Positions 26,504-34,276 of a DNA stretch of 64,000 bases are shown here, in pieces (positions within the stretch are counted from its first letter, which is position 1; every line of letters begins with the position of its first letter). The position numbers were made by a program, and so were the translations under genes. The notes beneath the pieces were generated by a model. It did no database searches. It was not told where the DNA came from and worked only from the letters and a program-made list of their open reading frames with translations. Source of the stretch: CALKXV01 sp965228905 (lineage in GTDB: Bacteria > Pseudomonadota > Alphaproteobacteria > Rhodobacterales > Rhodobacteraceae); NCBI GenBank assembly GCA_965228905.1, contig CBDDII010000002.1:558001-622000 (forward strand), given 5' to 3'.

Positions 26504-26587
26504 AACTTTCAACGTCTTTGTTTTCGTGCCAATCTTGCAATCGAGGGTCCAAAACGACCCTGAAGTTATTGCTTGAAGGAGATTGCC

Positions 26588-27286
26588 ATGAGTTTCGTCA
26601 AGACGCTTGCCACCCTTGCCATGGGTTTCGCGGCTGCCAAGGGCCACTCGAAATACAAGGAAATGGGCGGAATGGATGGCGTGAAGGACGCCATGCGGGG
26701 CAATCCCCAGGTCGCACAGATGAGCGATCAGGCCTTCGACATGATGGAAAAGATGGGCCTGCCGACGGATCAGTTGAAATCCATGCGGGACAATTTCCTG
26801 GGCCAGATGCCGGGTGCGGATGCGAATGCCATGGCCGGTGTCAGCGGGTTGATGGCGGCCCTTGGTGGCGGCATGGCAGGCGGGGCCGAACAGACGTCAT
26901 CCATGATCGACGCCATGACGGGCACCACGGTTGCCACCGACACGATGGAGGAGAACGCCAAGCTGATGATCCGCGCCATGATCCAGGCCGCCCGCGCCGA
27001 TGGTGAGATCGACGCCGAGGAACGTGCGAAAATCTTCGATCAGCTTGGCGATCTGGACAAGGCGGAGCGCGCCTTTATCGAAGCGGAAATGGACGCGCCG
27101 TTGGATGCGATGGCCCTTGCCCGCGACACCTCGCAGCAATTGGCGGCCCAGGTCTATGCCACCGCATTGATGACCGTGCGCGTCGACAGCCTGTCCGAAG
27201 CCAACTATCTGAATGATCTGGCAAAGGGACTTGGGCTGTCCGATGAAACCAAGGCCCGCATTCACGGGGCCATGGGGATCAGTTAA
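26588..27286 (+). CDS. DUF533/TerB-like tellurite resistance family protein
   Basis: The 232-residue protein starts MSFVKTLATLAMGFAAAKGH, has a glycine- and methionine-rich low-complexity middle (LMAALGGGMAGGAEQ) and ends in a helical TerB-like domain (about 120-232: MIRAMIQAARADGEIDAEER, IFDQLGDLDKAERAFIEAEM, MTVRVDSLSEANYLNDLAKG). The acidic AARADGEIDAEE segment is the metal-site motif of TerB-like folds. AAGGAG lies seven bases upstream. It is in the DUF533/YebE group; real function unknown. Confidence 0.88.
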   Translation: MSFVKTLATLAMGFAAAKGHSKYKEMGGMDGVKDAMRGNPQVAQMSDQAFDMMEKMGLPTDQLKSMRDNFLGQMPGADANAMAGVSGLMAALGGGMAGGAEQTSSMIDAMTGTTVATDTMEENAKLMIRAMIQAARADGEIDAEERAKIFDQLGDLDKAERAFIEAEMDAPLDAMALARDTSQQLAAQVYATALMTVRVDSLSEANYLNDLAKGLGLSDETKARIHGAMGIS

Positions 27287-27386
27287 CCGCCATTTCACCC
27301 TTGACAGGCAGGGCCAAGCCTTTAGAAGGCGAGCTTCAGGATTTTCGGGTCGGGCCTTTTGGCTTCGGCCAAGCAGGAGACGACCC

Positions 27387-27554
27387 ATGGCGAAACCGAC
27401 GACGATCAAAATTCGTCTGAACTCGACCGCGGACACGGGCCACTTTTACGTGACGAAAAAGAACGCCCGCACGATGACCGAGAAGATGAGCGTGCGTAAG
27501 TACGATCCGGTTGCCCGCAAGCACGTCGAGTACAAGGAAGGCAAGATCAAGTAA
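27387..27554 (+). CDS. rpmG: 50S ribosomal protein L33
   Basis: The 55-residue protein reads MAKPTTIKIRLNSTADTGHF followed by the lysine-rich TKKNARTMTEKMSVRKYDPV, the cysteine-free form of L33 used by most proteobacteria. AGGAGA precedes the start, itself preceded by a small UUCG-capped hairpin at 27359-27372. A strong terminator follows the stop codon. Confidence 0.97.
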   Translation: MAKPTTIKIRLNSTADTGHFYVTKKNARTMTEKMSVRKYDPVARKHVEYKEGKIK

Positions 27555-27576
27555 TCTGCCTGCCTCTACGGAACAG

Positions 27577-27602
27577 GGCCGCGCGGTTTGCGCGGCCTTT
27601 TT
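27577..27602 (+). terminator. Rho-independent terminator after rpmG
   Basis: GGCCGCGC (27577-27584) and GCGCGGCC (27590-27597) form a perfect 8-bp stem with a GGTTT loop, followed by five T. It ends four bases before the stop of the convergent cupin gene. Confidence 0.92.
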
Positions 27603-27605
27603 CGT

Positions 27606-28058
27606 TCACGCATAGGGATTCGAGGCAGGATTGCCCTGAAGATCGGTCCATTCGCCCTTTCCACCCCCGCGATGGAGGATGCGTTCATGGTCGGGATAGG
27701 TGACCACGTCCGTTTCCGCCCGCGTTCCCACAACAAGCAGTGTTGCGGGGCCGTCGCTCTGATTTTCAAAGGTATGCCCCACGGGATCACCGGCGCGGAA
27801 GGCCGCCACATCGCCTGACCCAAGCTCGCTGGATGTGCCGCCCTCGTGGAGCGTGATCGTGCCGTCGAGGACGTAGACAAGCTCGTCTTCGTTGGCGTGC
27901 CAGTGCTTGATCGAAGACCATGCGCCGGGGTCGAGGATTTCAAGCACGACGCCGAACTGGCTCAACTGGCCAAGATCACCAAGTGCGGCGACCTTGGCCT
28001 TGCCGAATTTGCTGTCGAATTGCTGAAAGTCGATGCTGTCTTTGCGAAATAGGGGCAT
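27606..28058 (-). CDS. cupin domain protein
   Basis: The 150-residue single-domain cupin has motif 1 IKHWHANEDELVYVLDG (metal ligands H, H, E near 49-56) and motif 2 GDPVGHTFENQSDGPATLLV near 90-109. Proteins of this type are often isomerases, dioxygenases or sugar-binding proteins; nothing here decides between them. It is transcribed toward rpmG, with the rpmG terminator at its 3' end. Confidence 0.9.
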   Translation of the reverse strand: MPLFRKDSIDFQQFDSKFGKAKVAALGDLGQLSQFGVVLEILDPGAWSSIKHWHANEDELVYVLDGTITLHEGGTSSELGSGDVAAFRAGDPVGHTFENQSDGPATLLVVGTRAETDVVTYPDHERILHRGGGKGEWTDLQGNPASNPYA

Positions 28059-28197
28059 TGATCGGATTTCCGTGTTTCTGGCTTTTGTGCTGAGCGTCGG
28101 GTCTGGAACGCCAGTTCAGTGTAGCACAAGTCGGAATTTCCAAAGAGGCTGGCAATTCCCGGATTGCCACTCGAAGACAGCCCAATAGGATTGGCCC

Positions 28198-28707
28198 ATG
28201 GGAAAAACACTGACAGTCCGGCAGGCCAAGGCAGGCGACCTGGCCGAGATTGATGCCTTGCTGGGACGAAGTTATCCCGCTTTGCTCAAGGATCACTATC
28301 CGCCATCGCTTCTTGTGACCGCGATTCCGCTGATCTCGAAGGCGCAACCCAAGTTGTTGGCGTCGGGCACTTATTTCGTGGTCGAGGACGAAACGGGCGC
28401 TCTTGTCGGCGCAGGGGGCTGGACGGCGGTTGCTCCCGGCACGGGTGAAATTCTTGACGCCAGGACGGGCCATATCCGGCATGTCGTGACCGATCATCGG
28501 GCGGTACGGCGCGGTGTCGGCAAGGTGCTGATGGCGCATGTTTTCGACACGGCCAAGGCGGCGGGCATGACACAGCTCGACTGTTTTTCGACACTGATGG
28601 CGGTGCCCTTCTACGCGGCCTGCGGGTTTGTCGAGGTCGGGCCTGTTTCGTTGAGCTTGCGCCCCGGAATAGATTTCCCGGCGATCCTGATGCGCCGCGC
28701 ACTCTGA
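28198..28707 (+). CDS. GNAT family N-acetyltransferase
   Basis: The 169-residue protein begins MGKTLTVRQAKAGDLAEIDA, a typical GNAT strand-helix start. The acetyl-CoA loop is HIRHVVTDHRAVRRGVGKVLMAHV (RxxGxG as RRGVGK near 107-112), followed by LDCFSTLMAVPFYAACGFVEVG. The substrate is unknown. It is divergent from the cupin gene across 139 bp. Confidence 0.92.
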   Translation: MGKTLTVRQAKAGDLAEIDALLGRSYPALLKDHYPPSLLVTAIPLISKAQPKLLASGTYFVVEDETGALVGAGGWTAVAPGTGEILDARTGHIRHVVTDHRAVRRGVGKVLMAHVFDTAKAAGMTQLDCFSTLMAVPFYAACGFVEVGPVSLSLRPGIDFPAILMRRAL

Positions 28708-28765
28708 AGTCTTGCGTCCGATCAAAGGGATGCAGGGCAAAAGTTCTAACAAAGTCTAGCTAAAC

Positions 28766-28790
28766 GGAATCGGGAATTTAAGACTGCGTT
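28766..28790 (+). promoter_or_regulatory. GGAAT-N16-CGTT promoter-like element
   Basis: GGAAT (28766-28770) and CGTT (28787-28790) are spaced by 16 bases, one base away from the EcfG general-stress consensus GGAAC-N16/17-CGTT of alphaproteobacteria. It is 50 bp upstream of the response regulator start. Many Rhodobacterales lack EcfG, so the match may be chance. Confidence 0.25.
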
Positions 28791-28840
28791 AACGCGTGGC
28801 GCCTCACCCTTGTCGCATCACGAAGTGTAAGAGGTTCCCG

Positions 28841-29512
28841 ATGTCTGCTGCCCTGGCCGAAGCCCTGCCGAACCCGGATGGCCCGTACAACCACTTTGGG
28901 CGGAAGGTTCTGATTCTGGATGATTGCACCTTTGATCGGTTGCGAATGCGCCGCCTGATCGAAGAGGCCGGGTTGTCTTTCGACGTGGTCGAAGCGGAAA
29001 CGCTTGACGCGATGGAAGCCGCCTTGCGTGCGCAGGACTTTGATCTGGTGTTGATCGACTTTTACCTGACCGGGGCGACCGGGTTCGAAGCGCTTGAAAT
29101 CCTTCAGTCCTTTGGTGGCAAGATGCCGGTGCCAATCATGATCACCGGGGACGAGCAGACCGAGATCGCGGTTCAGGCCATGAAGCGGGGATGCGTCGAC
29201 TACCTGCCCAAAAGCGGTTTGTCGCCGTCACGGTTGAAAGAGGCTATTCAGGAGGCGCATCTGGGGCTTGCTGAGAACCCTTGTCAAACAAGGCCAAAGT
29301 TGAACCAGACGCTTAAGCTGGTGTCCAGCACGTCCGCAACGGTGCGCCCGCAGTTGGCCGGGATGGTTCGCGAATTACGTGCGCTGAAAGCGGATCTGTC
29401 CGATCAGACGGGCCGACAACCCGCCCGGCGCGAGGATGCGGAGCGGCGCTACGGCGAACGTTGGGGCAAGCTCTGGAACGCGGATACCGATCGGGAAGGG
29501 CCGCACCAGTAA
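28841..29512 (+). CDS. response regulator with receiver domain and no output domain
   Basis: The 223-residue protein has a CheY-like receiver at about 21-145: acidic pocket D27-D28 (ILDDCTFDR), phospho-acceptor D73 (LVLIDFYLTG), the threonine of ITGDEQ and K124 (YLPKSG). The remaining 75 residues are a charged tail without a DNA-binding or enzymatic domain. The start at 28841 is chosen for GAGG ahead of it. It is a single gene with no kinase beside it; single-domain regulators of this kind pass phosphate or bind partners. Confidence 0.9.
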   Translation: MSAALAEALPNPDGPYNHFGRKVLILDDCTFDRLRMRRLIEEAGLSFDVVEAETLDAMEAALRAQDFDLVLIDFYLTGATGFEALEILQSFGGKMPVPIMITGDEQTEIAVQAMKRGCVDYLPKSGLSPSRLKEAIQEAHLGLAENPCQTRPKLNQTLKLVSSTSATVRPQLAGMVRELRALKADLSDQTGRQPARREDAERRYGERWGKLWNADTDREGPHQ

Positions 29513-29513
29513 C

Positions 29514-29544
29514 AAAAAGCCCGCCGGTCGTGACGACGGCGGGC
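29514..29544 (-). terminator. Rho-independent terminator after tkt
   Basis: Read on the minus strand, GCCCGCCG and CGGCGGGC form a GC-rich stem over 29519-29544 followed by five T (29518-29514). It ends the transketolase transcript 22 bp after its stop and lies 2 bp beyond the convergent response regulator gene. Confidence 0.88.
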
Positions 29545-29566
29545 TATTGGACAGGTCGTCCCTTGA

Positions 29567-31585
29567 TCAGAGCAGGTCTTGCGCCACTTTAGCCACGTTG
29601 TCGGCGGTGATGCCAAAGTGCTTGTAAAGATCGCCAGCAGGGGCGGATGCACCAAAGCTGTCCATCCCGACAAAGGCGGCCTTGCCCGCGCGTCCGCGCT
29701 CATCCAGCAGCCAGCGATCCCAGCCTTGCCTCACGCCTGCTTCGACGGCGACACGAACAGCCCCGGCCGGCAGGACCTTGCGACGGTACTTTTCATCCTG
29801 CTGGGCAAAAAGTTCGGCACAGGGCATGGACACCACGCGCGTGCCAACGCCTGCGGCTTCGAGGATCGCGCGGGCCTCCATCGCGACCGAGACTTCCGAA
29901 CCGGTTGCCATCAGGATCACCTGGCGACGTCCTGCTTCGGCATCGGCCAGAACATAGGCACCTTGGGCAGACAGGTTCTTGGTCTTGTGCGCTGTCCGTA
30001 CTGTCGGCAGGCCCTGGCGTGACAGTGCCAGCACCGAAGGCGTGCTTTCCGATCCGAAAGCCAGTTCCCAGGCCTCGGCGGTTTCGACCACATCGGCAGG
30101 GCGGAACACGTTGATGTTCGGCGTCGCACGCAGGATCGCAAGGTGTTCTACCGGCTGGTGGGTGGGGCCATCTTCGCCCAGACCGATCGAATCGTGGGTC
30201 ATGACATAGGTCACCGGCACGCCCATCAGCGCCGACAGCCGCATCGCACCCCGCGCATAATCGGTGAAGCACATGAACGTGCCGCCGTAAGGTTTCACAC
30301 CGCCGTGCAGCGCCATCCCGTTCATCGCCGCCGCCATGCCGTGTTCGCGGATGCCGTAATGGATGTAACGGCCCTTGCGGTTGCCGGGATCGAAGATGCC
30401 CAGATCAGGCGTCAGCGTGTTGTTCGAACCGGTCAGGTCGGCAGAGCCGCCAAGGGTCTCGCCCATCACCGGGTTCAGGGCGGCCAGCGCCATTTCCGAG
30501 GCTTTGCGCGTGGCAACTTTTGGCTGTTCCTCGCTCACCTGTTTCTTGAAGGCGCGGATGGTCGAAGCAAGCCGCTTGTGCGCGGTGCCTTCCATCACGC
30601 GGGTGAACTCACCCTGGCGCGAGGCGGACAGGTTTTCAAAGCGTTCGTTCCACGCCGCGCGTTCTTCGCCACCGCGACTGCCGGTGGCCCGCCAGGCGTT
30701 CAGGATGTCGGCGGGGATTTCAAACGGCGCGGCGGTCCAGCCATAGACGGCGCGGGTTTTTTCGATTTCTTCGGGACCAAGCGGCGAACCATGGGCCTTG
30801 GCCGTGTCCTGCTTGCCCGAGCCAAATCCGATATGCGTCTTGCAGGCAATCATCGAGGGTTTCTTCGATACGCGGGCCTGCGAAATGGCGCGGTCGATAT
30901 CCTCGGGATCGTGGCCGTCACATTCCAGCACCTGCCAGCCCGAAGCCTGGAAACGTTTCTTTTGATCGGTGATGTCCGAAAGCGAAATTTCGCCGTCAAT
31001 CGAGATGTTGTTGTCGTCCCAAAGCACGATCAGTTTCGACAGTTTCTGCATCCCGGCAAGGCCGATGGCCTCCTGGCTGATGCCCTCCATCAAGCAGCCG
31101 TCCCCGGCGATGACATAGGTGTGGTGATCGACGACCTTCTTGCCAAAGCGGGCGCGCAGCGATTCCTCGGCAATGGCAAATCCGACGGCATTGGCGATCC
31201 CCTGGCCAAGCGGGCCGGTGGTGGTTTCGATGCCCTTGGCGTGGCCGTACTCCGGGTGACCGGCTGTTTTCGAGCCAAGCTGACGGAAGTTCTTGATCTG
31301 ATCCATCGTCATGTCTTCGTAACCGGTCAAGTGCAGCAGCGCGTAAAGCAGCATGGAGCCGTGACCGGCGGACAGGACGAAACGGTCGCGGTCTGCCCAG
31401 TCGGGGGCCGAGGCGTCGAATTTCAGGTGTTTTTCAAACAGGACCGTCGCAACATCCGCCATGCCCATGGGCATACCGGGGTGACCCGAGTTGGCAGCCT
31501 GCACGGCGTCCATGGCAAGGACGCGGATCGCGTTGGCGCGTGCGAAATGATCCGGGTGAAGCTCTTTCAAAGTGGCGATGTCCAT
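29567..31585 (-). CDS. tkt: transketolase
   Basis: Transketolase moves two-carbon units between sugar phosphates in the pentose phosphate pathway, using thiamine diphosphate. The 672-residue product begins MDIATLKELHPDHFARANAI, with GHPGMPMGMADVATVLF near 33-49, the TPP/magnesium motif GDGCLMEG through WDDNNISIDG near 153-190, and the GEDGPTHQPVEHLA loop near 465. ATG at 31585 is the family start; the longer upstream frame is not family-like. It is divergent from the coiled-coil/zapA pair. Confidence 0.96.
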   Translation of the reverse strand: MDIATLKELHPDHFARANAIRVLAMDAVQAANSGHPGMPMGMADVATVLFEKHLKFDASAPDWADRDRFVLSAGHGSMLLYALLHLTGYEDMTMDQIKNFRQLGSKTAGHPEYGHAKGIETTTGPLGQGIANAVGFAIAEESLRARFGKKVVDHHTYVIAGDGCLMEGISQEAIGLAGMQKLSKLIVLWDDNNISIDGEISLSDITDQKKRFQASGWQVLECDGHDPEDIDRAISQARVSKKPSMIACKTHIGFGSGKQDTAKAHGSPLGPEEIEKTRAVYGWTAAPFEIPADILNAWRATGSRGGEERAAWNERFENLSASRQGEFTRVMEGTAHKRLASTIRAFKKQVSEEQPKVATRKASEMALAALNPVMGETLGGSADLTGSNNTLTPDLGIFDPGNRKGRYIHYGIREHGMAAAMNGMALHGGVKPYGGTFMCFTDYARGAMRLSALMGVPVTYVMTHDSIGLGEDGPTHQPVEHLAILRATPNINVFRPADVVETAEAWELAFGSESTPSVLALSRQGLPTVRTAHKTKNLSAQGAYVLADAEAGRRQVILMATGSEVSVAMEARAILEAAGVGTRVVSMPCAELFAQQDEKYRRKVLPAGAVRVAVEAGVRQGWDRWLLDERGRAGKAAFVGMDSFGASAPAGDLYKHFGITADNVAKVAQDLL

Positions 31586-31781
31586 AGCGTCTGTCCCCCT
31601 GCCTGGCGCGACCGTTTGCCGGTTCTTAGCACCCCCTTCCCCGAGCGCAAGACGGCTGGCCGACATGCGACGTTGAAAGGGGTCGAAACGCGGGGTGCAT
31701 CCGTTATGCTTCTGGTAATCATGAGGGGCCGGACAGCGATTCGTCGTTTTGAAACGGTTTCCGCCGCAGCTAGGGACGATA

Positions 31782-32243
31782 ATGAGCGAAATAGCAGACT
31801 ATGAACGGCGCATAACCGCCGCACTCGACCGGGCGCAGCAGGCTTTGGAGCAGTTGAGCGCGGGCGAGAGCGGGGACACCGCCGCCCTGACGGCCGAATT
31901 GGAGGCCGAGCGCGTCGCCAACCAGCAGTTGGAAGAGCGGGTGCGCGCGATCAAGGAAAAACAGGAAACCACGGTCGCGGGGCTGGAAGCCGAGGTCGCG
32001 CGGTTGAAAGAGGCGCTGAAGACGCGGGATTCCGAGGTGCAGTCGATGCGCCAGGTGAACGAGGCATTGCGCGGCTCGAACGAGACCCTGCGCAAGGCCA
32101 ATGCCAAAGGGGTGGCGGAACCCGATCTTGTGAACGCGGCGATGGTGACGGAACTGGAGAGCCTGCGGACTGCGCGCGAGGCTGACCGCGCCGAGATCGA
32201 ATCGATCCTTGCAACCCTCGAGCCCGTGTTGAAGGAGGCCTGA
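31782..32243 (+). CDS. coiled-coil protein upstream of zapA (ZauP-like)
   Basis: The 153-residue protein is almost wholly heptad-patterned coiled coil (LTAELEAERVANQQLEERVR, VARLKEALKTRDSEVQSMRQ). It sits one base before zapA on the same strand. In Caulobacter a coiled-coil protein called ZauP is encoded directly upstream of zapA, forms a complex with ZapA and helps focus the Z-ring; position and build fit that role here. Sequence similarity to ZauP was not tested. Start at 31782 is supported by TAGGGACG upstream. Confidence 0.8.
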   Translation: MSEIADYERRITAALDRAQQALEQLSAGESGDTAALTAELEAERVANQQLEERVRAIKEKQETTVAGLEAEVARLKEALKTRDSEVQSMRQVNEALRGSNETLRKANAKGVAEPDLVNAAMVTELESLRTAREADRAEIESILATLEPVLKEA

Positions 32244-32244
32244 A

Positions 32245-32646
32245 ATGCCCGAAGTACCCATTCAGATCGGCGGCCGGACCTTCAACGTGGCCTGCCAGGA
32301 AGGCGAAGAGCATTTCCTGCATTCCGCCGCGAGCCTGTTGGACAACGAGGCCAAGGCGCTGATGGACCAGATCGGTCGTCTGCCGGAATCGCGGATGTTG
32401 CTGATGGCCGGGCTGATGCTGGCGGACAAACACGCGGGCACCGAAGACCAGATGAAGCAGATGGAAGACAAGGTCGCCCAGCAGGAAGCCTGGATCGAAG
32501 AGTTGCAAAGCCGCCCCGCGCCGGAACCCGAACGCATGGAAGTCGCGGTAATCCCCGATCACGTAAGCGAAAGCCTTGCCGAACTGGCTGCCCGCGCCGA
32601 GGCCATCGCCGAAGCCGCCGAAGAGAAGCTGGCGGCGGCGGGTTAG
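32245..32646 (+). CDS. zapA: cell division protein ZapA
   Basis: ZapA binds FtsZ and bundles its filaments at mid-cell. The 133-residue product begins MPEVPIQIGGRTFNVACQEG and EEHFLHSAASLLDNEAKALM, the globular head, followed by a coiled coil with MLLMAGLMLADKHAGTEDQM and an alanine/glutamate-rich tail. It is coupled to the upstream coiled-coil gene. Its TAG stop codon is the first three bases of a dispersed repeat (32644-32712), so the tail may have been set by repeat insertion. Confidence 0.94.
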   Translation: MPEVPIQIGGRTFNVACQEGEEHFLHSAASLLDNEAKALMDQIGRLPESRMLLMAGLMLADKHAGTEDQMKQMEDKVAQQEAWIEELQSRPAPEPERMEVAVIPDHVSESLAELAARAEAIAEAAEEKLAAAG

Positions 32647-32712
32647 AGCGATAGCGAGGAAATCGGAAACGATTTCCGGCTCGGACATCGCGGCAAATCA
32701 ATGAGGCTCTGG
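32644..32712 (+). repeat. stop-codon-overlapping repeat, copy A
   Basis: Begins TAGAGCGATAGCGAGGAAAT, contains the stem GGAAATCG-GAAA-CGATTTCC (a GNRA-type loop), continues through GGACATCGCGGCAAATCA and ends near GGCTCTGGA. The first three bases are the zapA stop. Copy B (55885-55954) is about 85 percent identical by eye, and copy C (46019-46100, inverted) shares both ends of the core but lacks the GNRA stem. Confidence 0.85.
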
Positions 32713-32717
32713 ACTGT

Positions 32718-32774
32718 CCCGGACTTGATCCGGGACCTCCTCGCTTGACGGCGGGGCCCCGGATCAAGTCCGGG
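32718..32774. repeat. inverted pair of CCCGGACTTGATCCGGG palindromes
   Basis: CCCGGACTTGATCCGGG (32718-32734) and its exact reverse complement (32758-32774) form a 17-bp stem around a 23-base loop; each arm is itself nearly palindromic. It lies between the convergent zapA and grxD genes, directly after repeat copy A, and may terminate or process both transcripts. The second arm matches a hairpin inside rnpB. Confidence 0.75.
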
Positions 32775-32815
32775 GCGAGGCGTCTTCATGAATACCGGCA
32801 AGGATTTGCCCGGCG

Positions 32816-33175
32816 TCAGGCGTTGTGTTCGCGGATCTGGTCTGCGGCGTCCTTGTTAAACGCGACGCCCTTGTCTTCGAACAGGGTGTCCAGCTCGCCC
32901 GACAGGGTCATCTCGGTGACGATGTCGCAGCCGCCGATGAACTCGCCCTTCACGTAAAGCTGGGGGATCGTCGGCCAGTCGGAAAAGTCCTTGATGCCCT
33001 GGCGGATTTCGTCGTCGCTCAGAACGTTCACGTCCTGATAGTCGACGCCCATGAAATTCAGGACACCAGCCACGCGCGAGGAGAACCCGCATTGCGGCAT
33101 TTCCTTGGTGCCTTTCATGAAAAGCACCACGTCATTGGCATCGACGGTTTCCTTGATTTGGGTTTCAGCGGTCAT
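32816..33175 (-). CDS. grxD: monothiol glutaredoxin Grx4 family
   Basis: Grx4-type proteins carry a glutathione-ligated 2Fe-2S cluster and work with BolA in iron sensing and cluster delivery. The 119-residue product has the CGFS active site (C29) in KEMPQCGFSSRV, the WPTIPQLYVKGEFIGGCDIV glutathione-binding region near 68-87, and GELDTLFEDKGV near the end. The start at 33175 is fixed by a four-base ATGA overlap with the small gene upstream. bolA lies two genes upstream in the same operon. Confidence 0.95.
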   Translation of the reverse strand: MTAETQIKETVDANDVVLFMKGTKEMPQCGFSSRVAGVLNFMGVDYQDVNVLSDDEIRQGIKDFSDWPTIPQLYVKGEFIGGCDIVTEMTLSGELDTLFEDKGVAFNKDAADQIREHNA

Positions 33176-33351
33176 CTGTTTTCTCTTTTCCACTTTCTGA
33201 AGCGAAGCTTTCGTTCAACGCGCCAATATCTTGGTCCGTATCTGATCAGCCTCGGAAACTCGCAGAATAGGATGCCTATCGCGTATCCAATGTTCAATAG
33301 CCCAATCAAGATGTTCCATGCGACACCTGCCAAGAGCCCGATTGCATCCAT
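33172..33351 (-). CDS. small membrane protein between bolA and grxD, 59 residues
   Basis: The frame begins with ATG immediately after the bolA stop (no gap) and its TGA overlaps the grxD ATG (ATGA). The product starts MDAIGLLAGVAWNILIGLLN, continues as one hydrophobic helix to about residue 30 (IGYAIGILFC), then has a strongly basic cytoplasmic tail (RYWRVERKLRFRKWKRENR). Tight coupling on both sides and a clean helix-plus-positive-tail topology argue that it is real. I do not recognise a family. It may anchor or regulate the BolA-Grx4 pair. Confidence 0.7.
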   Translation of the reverse strand: MDAIGLLAGVAWNILIGLLNIGYAIGILFCEFPRLIRYGPRYWRVERKLRFRKWKRENR

Positions 33352-33588
33352 CTATTCAGGCGCGCGCGTGGTCAGTGCCAGCGCGTGCAATTCGCCGTCC
33401 GGGCCGTCCATCTTGCCTTTCAGGGCGGCATAGACGGCGCGTTGTTGCTGGACGCGGTTCATGCCGCGAAAGCTTTCGTCGATGACCATGGCGGACATAT
33501 GCACGCCGTCATCGCCGCCGACCTGGATCGTGGCGTTCGGAAAGGTCTCGCGCAGAAGCGTTTCGATATCGTGGGCCTGCATCGGCAT
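33352..33588 (-). CDS. bolA: BolA family protein
   Basis: BolA-like proteins bind monothiol glutaredoxins and share an iron-sulfur cluster with them. The 78-residue product reads MPMQAHDIETLLRETFPNAT, IQVGGDDGVHMSAMVIDESF with the conserved histidine, then RVQQQRAVYAALKGKMDGPD and GELHALALTTRAPE, the class II KH-like fold. ATG at 33588 is chosen over an in-frame TTG six bases upstream. It leads the operon bolA - small membrane protein - grxD. Confidence 0.94.
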   Translation of the reverse strand: MPMQAHDIETLLRETFPNATIQVGGDDGVHMSAMVIDESFRGMNRVQQQRAVYAALKGKMDGPDGELHALALTTRAPE

Positions 33589-33643
33589 GGGCAAACTCGC
33601 GTCGTGATTTCAGGTGAAAAGGTAAGCCAGCGCGGGGCGGTCT

Positions 33644-34276
33644 TCAAGCCAAGGTGGAAAGAGCCTTGCCCGTCTCTTCGAAAAAACGCGCGACCTGAAG
33701 GCCATCGACAAGGGCATGATGGACCTGAATCGTCATGGCCATGTCGAAACCGTCGCCCTTCGGGACGATCTTGCCCCAGGAAATGCGCGGAATGCAGTCA
33801 TCCGCATGGGGCAGGGCGTTGTCGAGCGCGGTGTAATCCAGCCAGGGCAAGCAGGAGAGATAGGCCACATCCTCGATCGTGCCGTCATTGGCATTGAGCG
33901 GCACGCCCGCGCGAACCTCGGCGATCTTGTCGCGTGCGTGGGTGTCGAAATGATCCCGCGCCGGGTTCCACGCCATGTAGGTGTAACGGAAATCGCCGTT
34001 GTCGAGGGGAATGGTCGGCGACAGCAGCAGGCGCGAATATTGCGTCACGCTGTCGCCACGGAACCGCATGCAAAGCTCGGGCACGGCATGAAGACCCGCC
34101 CCGATGGACCAAAGCGTATGACGGAACGGCGACAGGTTGTCGGCCTTGCGCCGCGCCATCAGTTCGGTCACGTCCATCCGTACGGTGGTTGCGTAATGGG
34201 GCCGGTCGTAGGTGCGGAAAAAGCGGAATTGTTCCGCGCGGTCCCAGGTGTCCAGTTCGACCGGGGTGCCTGTCAT
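33644..34276 (-). CDS. chloramphenicol acetyltransferase-like protein
   Basis: The 210-residue protein has the CAT fold that moves acetyl from acetyl-CoA to a hydroxyl. The catalytic motif HHALVDG (HHxxxDG) lies at about 186-192, with FRHTLWSIGAGLHAVPELCM near 50-69 and the ISWGKIVPKGDG segment before the catalytic part. Its ATG overlaps the purL stop by four bases. Chromosomal CAT-like proteins of this kind are not reliably linked to chloramphenicol resistance, and the natural substrate is unknown. Confidence 0.9.
   Translation of the reverse strand: MTGTPVELDTWDRAEQFRFFRTYDRPHYATTVRMDVTELMARRKADNLSPFRHTLWSIGAGLHAVPELCMRFRGDSVTQYSRLLLSPTIPLDNGDFRYTYMAWNPARDHFDTHARDKIAEVRAGVPLNANDGTIEDVAYLSCLPWLDYTALDNALPHADDCIPRISWGKIVPKGDGFDMAMTIQVHHALVDGLQVARFFEETGKALSTLA

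Noticed and set aside
32647..32815. 6S RNA downstream of zapA
   Set aside because: 6S RNA often follows zapA, but here the space is filled by two repeat elements and no long rod-like fold with a central bubble is seen.
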